This document shows, piece by piece, positions 51,206 through 60,696 of a stretch of DNA of 64,000 bases (the stretch's first letter is position 1; each line of letters begins with the position of its first letter). The notes under the pieces were generated by a model, which was not told where the DNA came from, made no database searches, and saw only the letters and a list, made by a program, of their open reading frames with translations. Position numbers and translations under genes: made by a program. Origin of the DNA: Gammaproteobacteria bacterium (lineage in GTDB: Bacteria; Pseudomonadota; Gammaproteobacteria; Pseudomonadales; Azotimanducaceae); the NCBI GenBank assembly GCA_026708185.1, contig JAPOVK010000015.1, positions 1-64,000 of the forward strand, given 5' to 3'.

Positions 51206-52215
51206 TGTCCTGCACGTGCCGCCCATGGCAAGCAGCAGCGGCGGGTGTGGCGGTCCTCTTGAGCGGATTCGCCATCGCGCGAGCTGCCGACGCGCCACCG
51301 AGGGCAATTGCGACGGATTGGGGCTCGCGGATCCTTGAGTTCGACTTCCCGGCGATCAAGGTCGGAATCGCGGAGTATCCCGATGGGCCGACCGGAGCGA
51401 CCGTGCTGCATTTTCCCGACGGCGCTGCCATGGCGGTGGACGTCCGCGGCGGCTCGCCCGGGGTGGTGGGCGAGTACGGCTACGTCCATGCGATCAGCTT
51501 GGCCGGGGGGTCGCTGTTCGGCTTGGAAGCCGCGGCAGGTGTGACCGCGGGACTGCTTGACCGGCAGGGGACGGCCCGCTGGGACACGATTCCACTCGTC
51601 AGCGGGGGCATCGTTTTCGACTTCGGCGGGCGCGACAACAACGTCTACCCGGACAAGCGACTGGGCGCCGCGGCGCTCGCCAACACGAAGGTCGGGCGGT
51701 TTCCGCTCGGTGCCAGGGGTGCTGGCATTGCGGTTACGGTGGGCAATGGGTTTGCATTCGACCGCGGCGAGCAAGCGGGGCAGGGAGCGGCCTTTCGCGC
51801 GGTCGGCGGCATCAAGGTTTTCGCTTGCACGGTCGTTAACGCCATCGGCGCGGTGTTCGATCGAGAAGGCAAGGTCGTGCTCGGACACCTCGATCCGGAA
51901 ACGGGAAAGCGCACGTCATTCGCGGAGGATCTTGAGCAGCGTCTGGCCGCTGCGCGCGAATCGGCAGGGCAGAACACGACGCTCACGGTCGTCGTCACCA
52001 ATCAGACCGTGCGCGGGCACGACCTCGAGCAACTCGGCCGGCAGGTTCACAGCTCGATGGCGCGAGCGATTCAACCGTTTCATACCCGCGACGACGGAGA
52101 CGTGCTCTGGATGGTTTCCACCGCGGAAGTCGAGGTCCCTGAGTGGTCGCTGACGGCGCTCGGCGTCGCGGCATCGGAAGTGGTGTGGGACGCTGTGCTG
52201 GAGGCCCGCCCTTAG
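51205..52215 (+). CDS. P1 family peptidase (DmpA/S58-like), exported
   Basis: An N-terminal-nucleophile aminopeptidase of the S58 family, 336 residues with a signal peptide ending near residue 28. EFDFPAIKVGIAEYPDGPTGATVLHF and the GGSLFGLEAAAGVTAGLLD segment are family landmarks; self-cleavage would expose a Thr in the NTT motif at 257-259 (AGQNTTLTVVVT), followed by the usual ARAIQPFHTRDDGD. Members release D- or beta-amino-acid residues from peptides and amides. It is coupled to the USP gene upstream. Confidence 0.85.
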   Translation: MSCTCRPWQAAAAGVAVLLSGFAIARAADAPPRAIATDWGSRILEFDFPAIKVGIAEYPDGPTGATVLHFPDGAAMAVDVRGGSPGVVGEYGYVHAISLAGGSLFGLEAAAGVTAGLLDRQGTARWDTIPLVSGGIVFDFGGRDNNVYPDKRLGAAALANTKVGRFPLGARGAGIAVTVGNGFAFDRGEQAGQGAAFRAVGGIKVFACTVVNAIGAVFDREGKVVLGHLDPETGKRTSFAEDLEQRLAAARESAGQNTTLTVVVTNQTVRGHDLEQLGRQVHSSMARAIQPFHTRDDGDVLWMVSTAEVEVPEWSLTALGVAASEVVWDAVLEARP

Positions 52216-52263
52216 CGACGGCGCCGATATACTCGCTCGCTTCTTGACTGGAAGAACACACCG

Positions 52264-53351
52264 ATGAAAGTCACCGCCATCACCCGCACGCCGTTGACGA
52301 TCGGCAAGAGCCTGCTGCGCATTCAGACCGATGCCGGGGTCGAGGGCCTCGCGGAGATTCCGGGACGCAACAACGCCGTCTTCAACGCATATCTCGAATC
52401 GGCCATCAAGCCTGCGCTTCTCGGCGAGGATCCCCGGCTCGTCGATCGCCACTGGGAGACCTTCGCGCTTGGCCGCGACGAGCGCTTCTACAAGCTGCCG
52501 GGCTGGGTGGTCGGCGTCGTCGACGTGGCGTTGTGGGACCTGCTCGGCAAGGACACGGGGCTGCCCGTTCACACGCTCATGGGCGGTGCGCGACGGACGA
52601 CGATCCCCTTGTACTGGAGCACCGGGTCGGGCTGGCGGATGCAGCCGGAGGAAATGCTGGAACTGGTCAAGGACGGGTGGAACCGGGGATTCCGCGCCTT
52701 CAAGATTCGCATGGACTGGCGGGGCTGGCGCCAGACGTGGACCCGGAGAAGGACTACCAACTGTTCAGGTTGGCCCGGGAATACTTAAGCGGCGGCGAAT
52801 ACCTCGGATTCGACGCCAACAACGGCTACTCGGTATCCACTGCCATACAGCAGGGCCGCCGCTTCGAAGCCCTCGGCATCGACCACTTCGAAGAGCCGAT
52901 TCCGCACTACGACCTGCCCGGCTTGAAGCAGATCAGCGATGCGCTCGATGTCGCGGTGTCGGCGGGGGAGCAGGACGCCTTCCGCTGGTGGTTCCAGCAC
53001 CTCGTGCTGCTCGGCAACGTCGACATCCTGCAGCCGGACATCCTCAACGCCGGCGGCCCGAGCGAGACCAAGCGCATCTACGAGATGGCGACGACGTTGA
53101 ACAAGCCCGTGATGCCGCACAGTCCGCAGGCGGGCATCAACTCCATGGCATCACTGCACGTTTACGCCACCGTCCAGAACGCGACGCGGCCGCACGAGTT
53201 CTCCATCGAGTTTTCGGGTCCGCTCGACGAGTTGGCGGAACTTTACGGCGAGGATGTGCTGCCGAAGGACGGGGTGATGGAGCTCACCGACAAGCCGGGC
53301 TTCGGCATCGAACTGAACGAGGCCGCCGTCGCACGTCTGACCGCGAAGTGA
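52264..53351 (+). pseudogene. mandelate racemase/muconate lactonizing enzyme family gene, frameshifted
   Basis: Enolase-superfamily gene interrupted by a single missing base at the GGGG run 52721-52724. Frame one encodes the N-terminal capping domain up to FRAFKIRMDWR; frame two resumes at GLAPDVDPEKDYQLF and has all barrel ligands: FDANNGYS, FEEPIPHYD and SAGEQDAF, ending PHSPQAGIN. Adding one G gives a continuous, well-conserved product. No other defect is seen; an assembly slip at a homopolymer or a recent mutation explains it. The stop overlaps the Gfo/Idh/MocA start, so the genes are coupled. Confidence 0.85.
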
Positions 53352-54382
53352 CGGTGCCCGATTCCACGACAACGCTCGGCATCGCGCTGGTCGGCTGCGG
53401 CAACATCGCCCGCGCGCACTGGCGCGGCATCCGCTATCACGCGCCGCGGCTTCGCGTGACGGCCGTCGTGGACGCCGATGCAGCCCAGGCGGAGTCGATG
53501 GCGAAACGCACGGGCGCACCGGCCTTCACGTCGCTCGAGGAGGCGCTCGCGAAAGGCGCCTTCGACGCGGTCGACCTGATGCTCCCCCACGATCTGCACG
53601 AAGAGGCGGCCACGGCGTCATTCAAGGCGGGCAAGCACGTCTGTCTCGAAAAGCCCATGGCGCATGATCTCGAAAGCGCAGAACGCATCTTGGCCACATC
53701 CACCCAGCATCCGGACCAAGTCTTCATGGTTGCTGAGCAGGCCCAGTATTGGCCGGATGTCGTCAAGGCACGGCAGCTCATCGACGAGGGCGCGATCGGC
53801 GATGTCGTGACCGCCCGCGCCTGCTTCTACGACCCGCAGCAGATCGATCCCGACGCGCCGAAGCCCTGGCGGTTCGAACTGGCGCGTTCCGGCGGCGGCA
53901 TCGCCATCGACGGCGGTGCGCATTGGATCCGCCCGTTGCGGATGATGCTCGGCGAGATCGACGACGTGGTGGCTGCCACGGGTTGCCATATTCCCGGCAT
54001 GGAGGGTGAATCCTGGCTGCGCGCGTTGCTGCGCTTTCGGACCGGCGTTGCCGCGTCGTTCGATGCCTTGCTGAGTCCCTCCCCGGTCGCACCGACGGAG
54101 GACTTCCGGATCACCGGCACGCAAGGCGAATTGGTGATCGAGCACGGTCGTGAAGGCCGCCTGCTCGTCTACAACGCCGCAAGCCCCGACGGCGAGACAG
54201 TCATGCAGACGTTCCCGGGGAAGGTGGACAGCTACGGGGCGGAGTTGCACGACTTCAGCTTGGCGGTCCTGGATGGCAAGCGGCTGGAGGCGGCGCCCGA
54301 ATTCTCCTTGGGAGAGATGCGAACGGCCTTGGCGATGTACCGGTCGACCCAAACGAAGCGCTGGGAATCCGTCTGGGGCTAG
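53348..54382 (+). CDS. Gfo/Idh/MocA family oxidoreductase
   Basis: A 344-residue NAD(P)-dependent sugar or inositol dehydrogenase-type protein. The Rossmann motif GCGNIARAHWRG opens it, the family-specific EKP triplet is in VCLEKPMAHDLE, and GGGIAIDGGAHWIRPLR carries the catalytic Asp/His region. GTG 53348 overlaps the preceding stop by four bases (GTGA); a second GTG at 53354 is possible. With the enolase-family gene it could oxidise or dehydrate a polyol or sugar acid. Followed after 64 bases by an enoyl-CoA hydratase gene. Confidence 0.88.
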   Translation: MTVPDSTTTLGIALVGCGNIARAHWRGIRYHAPRLRVTAVVDADAAQAESMAKRTGAPAFTSLEEALAKGAFDAVDLMLPHDLHEEAATASFKAGKHVCLEKPMAHDLESAERILATSTQHPDQVFMVAEQAQYWPDVVKARQLIDEGAIGDVVTARACFYDPQQIDPDAPKPWRFELARSGGGIAIDGGAHWIRPLRMMLGEIDDVVAATGCHIPGMEGESWLRALLRFRTGVAASFDALLSPSPVAPTEDFRITGTQGELVIEHGREGRLLVYNAASPDGETVMQTFPGKVDSYGAELHDFSLAVLDGKRLEAAPEFSLGEMRTALAMYRSTQTKRWESVWG

Positions 54383-54446
54383 GCGGTCTCCGCGACGCGG
54401 GTAGACGGTATGCTTGGCGGCTTCCCTTTGCCGCCTAGGAACCCCA

Positions 54447-55328
54447 ATGGCCGACTACAACACCCTCATCCTCGAACGCCTCGGCACGGAGGACCGCCTC
54501 GCGCGGATCACGCTCAACCGGCCGGAGAAGATGAACGCGCTGACCGGCGAACTGTTCACCGAGCTCAACGAGTGCCTGCACGACCTCGAAGCGGACCAGA
54601 CCTGCCGCGTCATCATCGTGCGTGGCTCGGGCCGCTGCTTCAGCGCCGGATACGACCTGACACCCGGCCGTGAGCGGCGACCCGGCGAGCGCCGCTACGA
54701 GACCACCGACGACAAGAACCGCACGCTGATGATGAACGTGCGCACCTCGATGCAGCAGATCACCGACGTGCAGATGTACCTGTGGAACATGGCCAAGATC
54801 ACGATCGCGCAACTGCACGGCTACGCGCTCGCCGGCGGCTGCGAACTCGCCATGATGCACGACCTCGTGGTGGCCGCGGACGATACGCAGATCGGGCATC
54901 CCGGCCTGCGCGGCCTAGGCACCGCGCGCAACGGCAACATCTGGCCGCTGGTCATGAGCATGCGCAAGGCCAAGGAGTACTACTACACGGGCGACAACAT
55001 GACCGGTGCCGAGGCGGCGGAAGTCGAGATGATCAACTACGCGTGGCCCAAGGACGAATTGGATGTCAACACCATCGCCTTCGCGGAACGCATCGCGAAC
55101 GGCTCGGCGGACCACTTGGCCATCCTCAAGCTCACTATGAACCGTTTCTACGAGAATATGGGCATCTACTCATCGGTTCGCAGTGCGACTGAACAGGACG
55201 CTCTCGCGCAGATGACCGAGTGGACCTACCGCTTCGGCGAGTCCATCCGCGAGGGAGGTCTCAAGCATGCGTTCCAGACCCGCGATGAGCCGTATCACGC
55301 CAGCCAGGCGTTTCGCGGGAAGGACTGA
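54447..55328 (+). CDS. enoyl-CoA hydratase/isomerase family protein
   Basis: A 293-residue crotonase-fold protein. RITLNRPEKMNALTGELF, the oxyanion-hole segment GRCFSAGYDL and LHGYALAGGCELAMMHDLVVAADD are the family core. The usual second-Glu loop reads IGHPGLRGLGTARNGN, so the classic hydratase Glu pair is not obvious and another crotonase reaction is possible. ATG 54447 follows AGGAACCCCA. It is convergent with the small 55350 gene. Confidence 0.87.
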   Translation: MADYNTLILERLGTEDRLARITLNRPEKMNALTGELFTELNECLHDLEADQTCRVIIVRGSGRCFSAGYDLTPGRERRPGERRYETTDDKNRTLMMNVRTSMQQITDVQMYLWNMAKITIAQLHGYALAGGCELAMMHDLVVAADDTQIGHPGLRGLGTARNGNIWPLVMSMRKAKEYYYTGDNMTGAEAAEVEMINYAWPKDELDVNTIAFAERIANGSADHLAILKLTMNRFYENMGIYSSVRSATEQDALAQMTEWTYRFGESIREGGLKHAFQTRDEPYHASQAFRGKD

Positions 55329-55349
55329 TCGGGCCCCGCCGCGGGTGTG

Positions 55350-55697
55350 TCAGGCCTCCCGGGCGATCGCCGTGTCGAGGAGGAACTCGTAGCAGGTGAT
55401 CGCCTCGGAAAGCGCGAAGCGGTCGCGGGTGAATTCGATCTCCGGCGTGCCAGCGGCCAGGGAGCCTTCCTTCCAGTTGGCACCGTATTGGGGCCAGCGC
55501 GTCAGGAAGTGCATCTTCCACCCGGGCCGTGGTTCGAGCTGCTCGGTGGCGAGTTCCGGCTTGAGTTCGATCAACCGGTAGAGCGCATCGACAAGTCCGC
55601 GCATCGCGTCAGTCGGCTGGTTGCGGCGCATGAGCCCGTGGGCCTCGTTGATCAGGTCACGAAGCGCCGTGTCCTTGATCTGGTCCTGGCGTGCCAT
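55350..55697 (-). CDS. conserved small hypothetical protein
   Basis: A 115-residue protein, start ATG 55697, overlapping the luciferase-like gene's stop region by two bases of spacing. The sequence is mostly helical and soluble: MARQDQIKDTALRDLINEAH, GLVDALYRLIELKPELATEQ, HFLTRWPQYGANWKEGS, ENDS at FLLDTAIAREA. I recognise no family. Being directly behind the luciferase-like monooxygenase gene on the same strand, it may be its partner. Confidence 0.65.
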   Translation of the reverse strand: MARQDQIKDTALRDLINEAHGLMRRNQPTDAMRGLVDALYRLIELKPELATEQLEPRPGWKMHFLTRWPQYGANWKEGSLAAGTPEIEFTRDRFALSEAITCYEFLLDTAIAREA

Positions 55698-55699
55698 CC

Positions 55700-56944
55700 T
55701 CAGATGCTCGAGTTGATGGGAACGTCGATGCCGGCCAACTGTTCCGCTCGCCATTGGACGTGCTCGGATTCGTGGCGATCCTTGAATTCCGGCAGCACCT
55801 CGCGGCCGAAGAGCTCGATGGATTCCATGATGTGATCGTGCTGGCGGTCGCCGCATTGGGCGACGAAGATCATCACGTCGAGGTGGTTGTCCTCGTAGGT
55901 CTTGAGCGTCTCGCGCACGCGGTCGACGGTCCCCACGGCGGTGCCGCTGCGCGCGGCCCGGTACAGAGCGCGCTGCACCTCGTCCTTCGGCTCGCCCTTG
56001 CGGATCTCGTCCTCGGCAATGAAGCCCGTGCGAGCCGACATGGTGTTGTCACGCTCGTTCTGGGCTAGGAAGTCGTCGTAGATGTTCTTCTCGCCCGGCT
56101 GGTGCTTACCGCCGCTCGCCGGGTTGTAGTAGTAGCCGAGCGAATGCGAGAAGAAGGCCGGGCCGTTGGCGCTGCGTTCGAGCGCCTCCTCGTCGGTCTT
56201 GCCCATCATGAAGGTCGTTAGTACTGCGAGCCCGGGGTTGATGGCATGGCCGATCGGGAAGCACTCTTCGCGGACGATGCGGTAGTACTCGTTTGTTCGC
56301 TCGGCAAGCTCCTGGGGTGTCTCGAATCCGAACCCGAGGCTGCCCATCCCGAACCGTGCGGCGAGCATGGTGGTTTCGCGCCGCGACGCCGCCACCCACA
56401 GCGGCGGATGCGGGTCTTGCAGCGGCTTCGGGATGACGTTGCGCGGCGGCATGTCGAAGAACTGGCCCTGGAAGCCTTGGTAGGGCGTCTGAACCATCAT
56501 GTTGGCGACCTCGCGCGTGCACTCCTCCCACATCGCCTTCTTGAGGCCGCGTTCGACGCCGAAGCCGCCAAGTTCCATTTCGGACGCACTCTCGCCGGAA
56601 CCGAATTCGACGCGGCCGCCCGACAGGATGTCGAGCGCGGAGATGCGCTCGGCGACGCGGGCCGGATGGTTGTAGCCCGGCGGGGTCAGCACGATCCCGT
56701 GGCCGAGGCGGATGTTCTTGGTGCGCTGCGAGAGCGCGGCCATCACCATTTCCGGCGCTGACGAGTGCGAATACTCCTCGAGGAAGTGGTGCTCGACCTC
56801 GAAGACGTAGTCGAAGCCCAGACTGTCGGCGAGTTCGACCTGGTCGAGCATCTCGTGGTAGATGCGCTTCTCGTCGTCGGGATCCCACTGTTCTTGGCCA
56901 GCAGGTTTCGGTAGCTGGAGTTCGTAGAAAAGACCGAATTTCAT
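55700..56944 (-). CDS. luciferase-like monooxygenase (LLM class flavin-dependent oxidoreductase)
   Basis: A 414-residue luciferase-fold flavin enzyme, different from the two paralogues at 18922 and 24229. KFGLFYELQLPKP, FEVEHHFLEEYSHSSAPEM, LGHGIVLTPPGYNHPARVAERIS and VEFGSGESASEMELGGFG are bacterial-luciferase-like segments. It would oxidise a long-chain or cyclic substrate with reduced flavin and oxygen. ATG 56944 begins the conserved region; upstream residues are not family-like. It sits ahead of a 115-residue unknown gene on the same strand and behind the double-hotdog gene. Confidence 0.88.
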   Translation of the reverse strand: MKFGLFYELQLPKPAGQEQWDPDDEKRIYHEMLDQVELADSLGFDYVFEVEHHFLEEYSHSSAPEMVMAALSQRTKNIRLGHGIVLTPPGYNHPARVAERISALDILSGGRVEFGSGESASEMELGGFGVERGLKKAMWEECTREVANMMVQTPYQGFQGQFFDMPPRNVIPKPLQDPHPPLWVAASRRETTMLAARFGMGSLGFGFETPQELAERTNEYYRIVREECFPIGHAINPGLAVLTTFMMGKTDEEALERSANGPAFFSHSLGYYYNPASGGKHQPGEKNIYDDFLAQNERDNTMSARTGFIAEDEIRKGEPKDEVQRALYRAARSGTAVGTVDRVRETLKTYEDNHLDVMIFVAQCGDRQHDHIMESIELFGREVLPEFKDRHESEHVQWRAEQLAGIDVPINSSI

Positions 56945-57039
56945 GCCTGGTGCCGTTCGCGTCGGACACCCGACATTATCAGTTCCCGGACGCGACAACA
57001 CGTCGGGGCGATTGAGCTTGGCTCATCGAGGCGTTGCGC

Positions 57040-57816
57040 TTACGCCTGGTCCCGCCGATCCGCGATCTTGAAGATCGAGGTGTGGACGATTTCGGTCGCG
57101 ACCTCGCCGGCAACCAGGTAGAGGATGCGCAGGTCGACGAATTCGTGCCCTTTTCGCTCCCACTTCGCCGTGGGCACGGTGCGCACCTCGACGGTATCGC
57201 CGACGCGCAGCAGCCTGTGAAAGCGGATTTCCGACCCCACATGCAGCCAGGCCGGCAGGAAGTAGCGCCGGGTGAACGCGCGGTTGGCGGTGCTGAGAAT
57301 CGCGTGCGGATGGACGACGCCGGATCGGTACAGGGCGTGGTCGTCTTCGACCTGCGCGGCGGCTTCGGCATTCTCGATCGCGTCCGGCGTCCAATGCCAC
57401 GCGGGGAACGGTTCGTCGACGAAGACGTCGTCCCAGTGGATCTCGGGCCGCTCCGTCGCGTCGGCGCCGGGTGCGATCGGGGTGACGCCCGCTTGTTCGC
57501 GAGGGGCGGTGTGCAATTCCGCGAGCAGCAGTTCGCGCGCATGGCACAGCACGGTGTGCTGGTCGCCGCTCGTGGTGTGGCGGATGACGAGCTCGTCGCC
57601 GTCGTAGGCCGGGAGCCGGAGCCGGACGTTCGCTTGGTATCGGGACAGCCACTCCTCGCCGAGCATTGCTACGAGCGGGTAGCTCATATGGCCGAAGACG
57701 GCGACGCCTGGAACGAGGCCACCGGCGAAGCCGAATCCCGCGGCCACGTCGTCGCTGTGGATGCGGTTTTCCGTGGTTTCGGAGTAGTTCCGTGCGGTGG
57801 AGGTATGAATCAGCAC
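57040..57816 (-). CDS. double-hotdog acyl dehydratase/MaoC-like protein
   Basis: A 258-residue protein of two hotdog folds resembling FAS1-type dehydratase or MaoC proteins. The first half ends near residue 130; it has DDVAAGFGFAGGLVPGVAVFGHMSYPL, the second half RSGVVHPHAILSTANRAFTRRYFLPAWLHVGSEI. A hydratase role on an acyl-CoA or acyl-ACP is inferred. Start GTG 57816 was picked because AGGGA lies eight bases upstream; more 5' codons are in frame but not conserved. It diverges from the rifampicin-phosphotransferase-like gene. Confidence 0.75.
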   Translation of the reverse strand: MLIHTSTARNYSETTENRIHSDDVAAGFGFAGGLVPGVAVFGHMSYPLVAMLGEEWLSRYQANVRLRLPAYDGDELVIRHTTSGDQHTVLCHARELLLAELHTAPREQAGVTPIAPGADATERPEIHWDDVFVDEPFPAWHWTPDAIENAEAAAQVEDDHALYRSGVVHPHAILSTANRAFTRRYFLPAWLHVGSEIRFHRLLRVGDTVEVRTVPTAKWERKGHEFVDLRILYLVAGEVATEIVHTSIFKIADRRDQA

Positions 57817-57836
57817 GATCGGATTCCCTGCATTTG

Positions 57837-57866
57837 TTGATCGGTCGTCGAAGCCTTCCCTATGAT
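57837..57866 (+). promoter_or_regulatory. candidate sigma-70 promoter of the PEP-utilising enzyme gene
   Basis: TTGATC at 57837-57842 and TATGAT at 57861-57866 are spaced by 18 bases, near the sigma-70 optimum, with the start codon at 57894. By position it drives the plus-strand gene in the divergent gap. Not experimentally supported. Confidence 0.45.
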
Positions 57867-57893
57867 GGCGTGTCTGTTTGAATCGAGCGATCA

Positions 57894-60683
57894 ATGTACA
57901 TCACGGGCATCAACGCTGCTCCCGGCGAAGCAGGCGACGACGCCGGCCTTGAAATCGTCGGTGGGAAAGGACGGTCGCTGGCAAGAATGGCCAAGGCCGG
58001 TTTCAACGTCCCCGGCGGGTTCGTCGTCACGGCGGCCGCCTACCGGTCGTTTGTTTCATCGAACGGGCTGCAGCAGAAGATCGTATCGCTCGCCAGACCC
58101 GCCGTGGACAACGGCCGGGCGTCCTTCGAGCAGGCGTCCAAGGCCATACAGGCCCTGTTCGCCGACCACGATCCATCCGCGGAAATCACCGCGGAGATCC
58201 GTGAAGCCTATGGCTCGCTCACCGACGTAGCCGTCGCCGTGCGCTCCTCTGCGAATGCCGAAGATCTGCCCGGCCTGTCTTTCGCCGGCCAGCAGGAGAC
58301 CTATCTGAACGTCCGAGGTGCCGAAGAGGTGGTCGCGGCGGTGCGCAACTGCTGGGCTTCCCTTTGGACGCCGCAAGCCATCAGCTATCGGCATCAGAAC
58401 GGCATCGACCAGGACTCGGTGGCCATGGCGGTGGTCGTCCAGACCATGGTGCCTTCTCACGTATCGGGCATCCTGTTCACCGCCAACCCCGCGACCGGGG
58501 AGCGCTCGGAGATCGTCATCAATGCCAGCTTCGGCCTTGGCGAAGCCGTGGTCAGCGGGCAGGTGACGCCGGACACCTACATCGTCGACAAGGAGACGTT
58601 GCGCGCCAAGGACACCATCATCGGTCCCAAGGCGCAGCAAATCGTCGCGGACGGCGGCCAAGGTACGCGGCTTGCCGACGTCGACGAGGTCAGTCGGGGC
58701 ACGTCGTCGTTGACCGACGGCATGCTGCGGCAGTTGTCGAAGACCGCCATCGACATCGAGAGTCTCTACGACGGCGTCCCCCAGGACATCGAGTGGGCGG
58801 TCGTCGACGGGGATCTCTACCTGCTTCAATCGCGTCCCATCACCAACCTGCCCGTGCAGCCCATCGAGGTGGCTTGGGAACCGCCGCCGCCAGCCAGGAT
58901 TCTCTACCGGCGCCAGATCGTGGAGAACATGCCGGATCCGATCTGCCCGCTGTTCGAGGAGCTTTACCTGACGGAGGGTCTCGAGGCGCCGCGCAAGGGC
59001 AAACCGAGCATCATGCCGGGCGGTGGCCCGCACTTCGTGACCTGCAACGGCTACGCCTACAACCGGGCCGATCACCCCGGCAACCGGATCGACCCGAACA
59101 GTTCCGAGGAGGAGCTGAAAGCGGCTTTCAAGCGCACGATCGACGCGATCTGGGAAAGTCGCGGGGATCAGTCGGACGAAGAACGCTACGACATGGCGCT
59201 GTTTCGTTCCGAGCTGTCGCCGCAAGAGCAGGCCGAGTTCGATGCTGTCGCGGCAGCCTACGAAGGCGACAACCTGGCGCATGATCTGACCCTGCCGCCT
59301 TCGGACAATCCAACCTACGTCGCGAACAACAAGACCCGGGACAACGACGCCCGCTGGCTGACTTGGCAGGAGGAAGCCCGGCCCCGCCTGGTCGGCACCG
59401 CCGAGAAGTGGCGCAAGCTGCACCTCGCTACCGCCACGGACGAGGAGCTCTTGGCCGGCATCCGCGAGATGGGAATCGAGGAGGGGATCTACTGGACGGG
59501 CAATACCAGCCACACCTTCGGGATCGCCAAGTCCACCGACGATCAGCTTCAGTGCTTCCTTCACGAGAACCTGCCGGGCGACCACTACATCAGCGGCCAG
59601 TTCCTCACCGGCTTCGAGTCCAAGACGCTGCGTGCCAACGCCATCCTGTTCGAGATTGCGAAGCTCGTTCGCGCGAGCGAGGCGCTCACCTACCTCGTCA
59701 TCGTGACGCCGACGAAATTCCTGTTGCCCGCGTTGCAGGAACACGCCGAAGGGGGCCCAATCCTCGAGGCGCTCGACGAATATTTCGATGTCTACGGGCA
59801 CCAGGGGTACAGCCTGGACTTCATCGAGCCGACACAGGCCGAAGACCCGTCGGCGACGGTCGCAACGCTCAAGTCCATGGTGCAGAACGCAGACTACGAT
59901 CCCAAGAATCAGGAGATCAGGGCGACGGCGGTTCGCGAGGCCAAGTTCGAGGAAGTCAGAGAGAAGCTCTCCGGGCTCACCTATTGGCAGTTCCGCTACC
60001 GTCTTTGGTTCGGACGCCGATACAACCACATCCGCGAAGAGACGGCGTTCTACTTCGGCTACACCTGGTCCGTGCTGCGGCCGATGGCCTTCGAGCTGGG
60101 TAGCCGTCTGGTCGACGCGGGGACGTTTCTCGACCCGGAAGACACGTTCTTCATGGTGACCGACGAACTGAAGCGAGCCATCGAGGCGCGCAAGGCCGGC
60201 GCCGGCCTTCCCGAATTAGGCAGGCTCGCGGCCGAGCGGCGGGAGCTGAGGGAAGCCCGCAAGCTCCTGCACCCGCCGGGGACTATCCCTGCGGAAGCCA
60301 GCAACATCCCTTCCGTTCGGTTCAAGGAGACCCAGATCAGAAACGACGCATCCGAGGGTGCGCTCAACGGCTTCGCGGTGAGTTCCGGTAGGGTGACGGC
60401 ACCCGCAAGCGTCATCCTGTCGCAGAACGACTTCGACAGGATGGAACCCGGTTCGATCCTGGTCGCCCCGAACACGACACCCGCTTGGACGCAACTCTTC
60501 GCCCACGCCGTGGGGTTGGTCACCGACATGGGCAGCATCCTTGCGCACGGGTCAATCGTGGCACGCGAGTATGGGATCCCCGCCGTGCTCGGAGTGGGAA
60601 ACGGGACGGTCCGTATCAAGCACGGTCAGTCCATCACCATCGACGGCGATGCCGGATCGGTGATGCTTCACGAGGATGGCTGA
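57894..60683 (+). CDS. PEP/pyruvate-utilising enzyme, rifampicin-phosphotransferase-like
   Basis: A 929-residue enzyme with an N-terminal ATP-binding domain like that of PEP synthase (GGKGRSLARMAKAGFNVPGGFVV, AVRSSANAEDLPGLSFAGQQETYLNV), a long variable middle (about residues 335-820), and a C-terminal swivelling domain with the phospho-carrier His in SILAHGSIVAREYGIPAVLGVG. This three-part layout without a TIM-barrel PEP domain is that of rifampicin phosphotransferase and related small-molecule phosphorylators. The middle domain sets substrate; rifampicin is not assured. It has its own promoter-like region and is convergent with the TRAP genes. Confidence 0.82.
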   Translation: MYITGINAAPGEAGDDAGLEIVGGKGRSLARMAKAGFNVPGGFVVTAAAYRSFVSSNGLQQKIVSLARPAVDNGRASFEQASKAIQALFADHDPSAEITAEIREAYGSLTDVAVAVRSSANAEDLPGLSFAGQQETYLNVRGAEEVVAAVRNCWASLWTPQAISYRHQNGIDQDSVAMAVVVQTMVPSHVSGILFTANPATGERSEIVINASFGLGEAVVSGQVTPDTYIVDKETLRAKDTIIGPKAQQIVADGGQGTRLADVDEVSRGTSSLTDGMLRQLSKTAIDIESLYDGVPQDIEWAVVDGDLYLLQSRPITNLPVQPIEVAWEPPPPARILYRRQIVENMPDPICPLFEELYLTEGLEAPRKGKPSIMPGGGPHFVTCNGYAYNRADHPGNRIDPNSSEEELKAAFKRTIDAIWESRGDQSDEERYDMALFRSELSPQEQAEFDAVAAAYEGDNLAHDLTLPPSDNPTYVANNKTRDNDARWLTWQEEARPRLVGTAEKWRKLHLATATDEELLAGIREMGIEEGIYWTGNTSHTFGIAKSTDDQLQCFLHENLPGDHYISGQFLTGFESKTLRANAILFEIAKLVRASEALTYLVIVTPTKFLLPALQEHAEGGPILEALDEYFDVYGHQGYSLDFIEPTQAEDPSATVATLKSMVQNADYDPKNQEIRATAVREAKFEEVREKLSGLTYWQFRYRLWFGRRYNHIREETAFYFGYTWSVLRPMAFELGSRLVDAGTFLDPEDTFFMVTDELKRAIEARKAGAGLPELGRLAAERRELREARKLLHPPGTIPAEASNIPSVRFKETQIRNDASEGALNGFAVSSGRVTAPASVILSQNDFDRMEPGSILVAPNTTPAWTQLFAHAVGLVTDMGSILAHGSIVAREYGIPAVLGVGNGTVRIKHGQSITIDGDAGSVMLHEDG

Positions 60684-60696
60684 TCGAGCGCTGGCG

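Noticed and set aside
58056-60029. Very long minus-strand frame (over 650 codons) inside the PEP-utilising enzyme gene
   Set aside because: No domain is recognisable and the opposite frame has intact catalytic motifs; typical high-G+C antisense frame.
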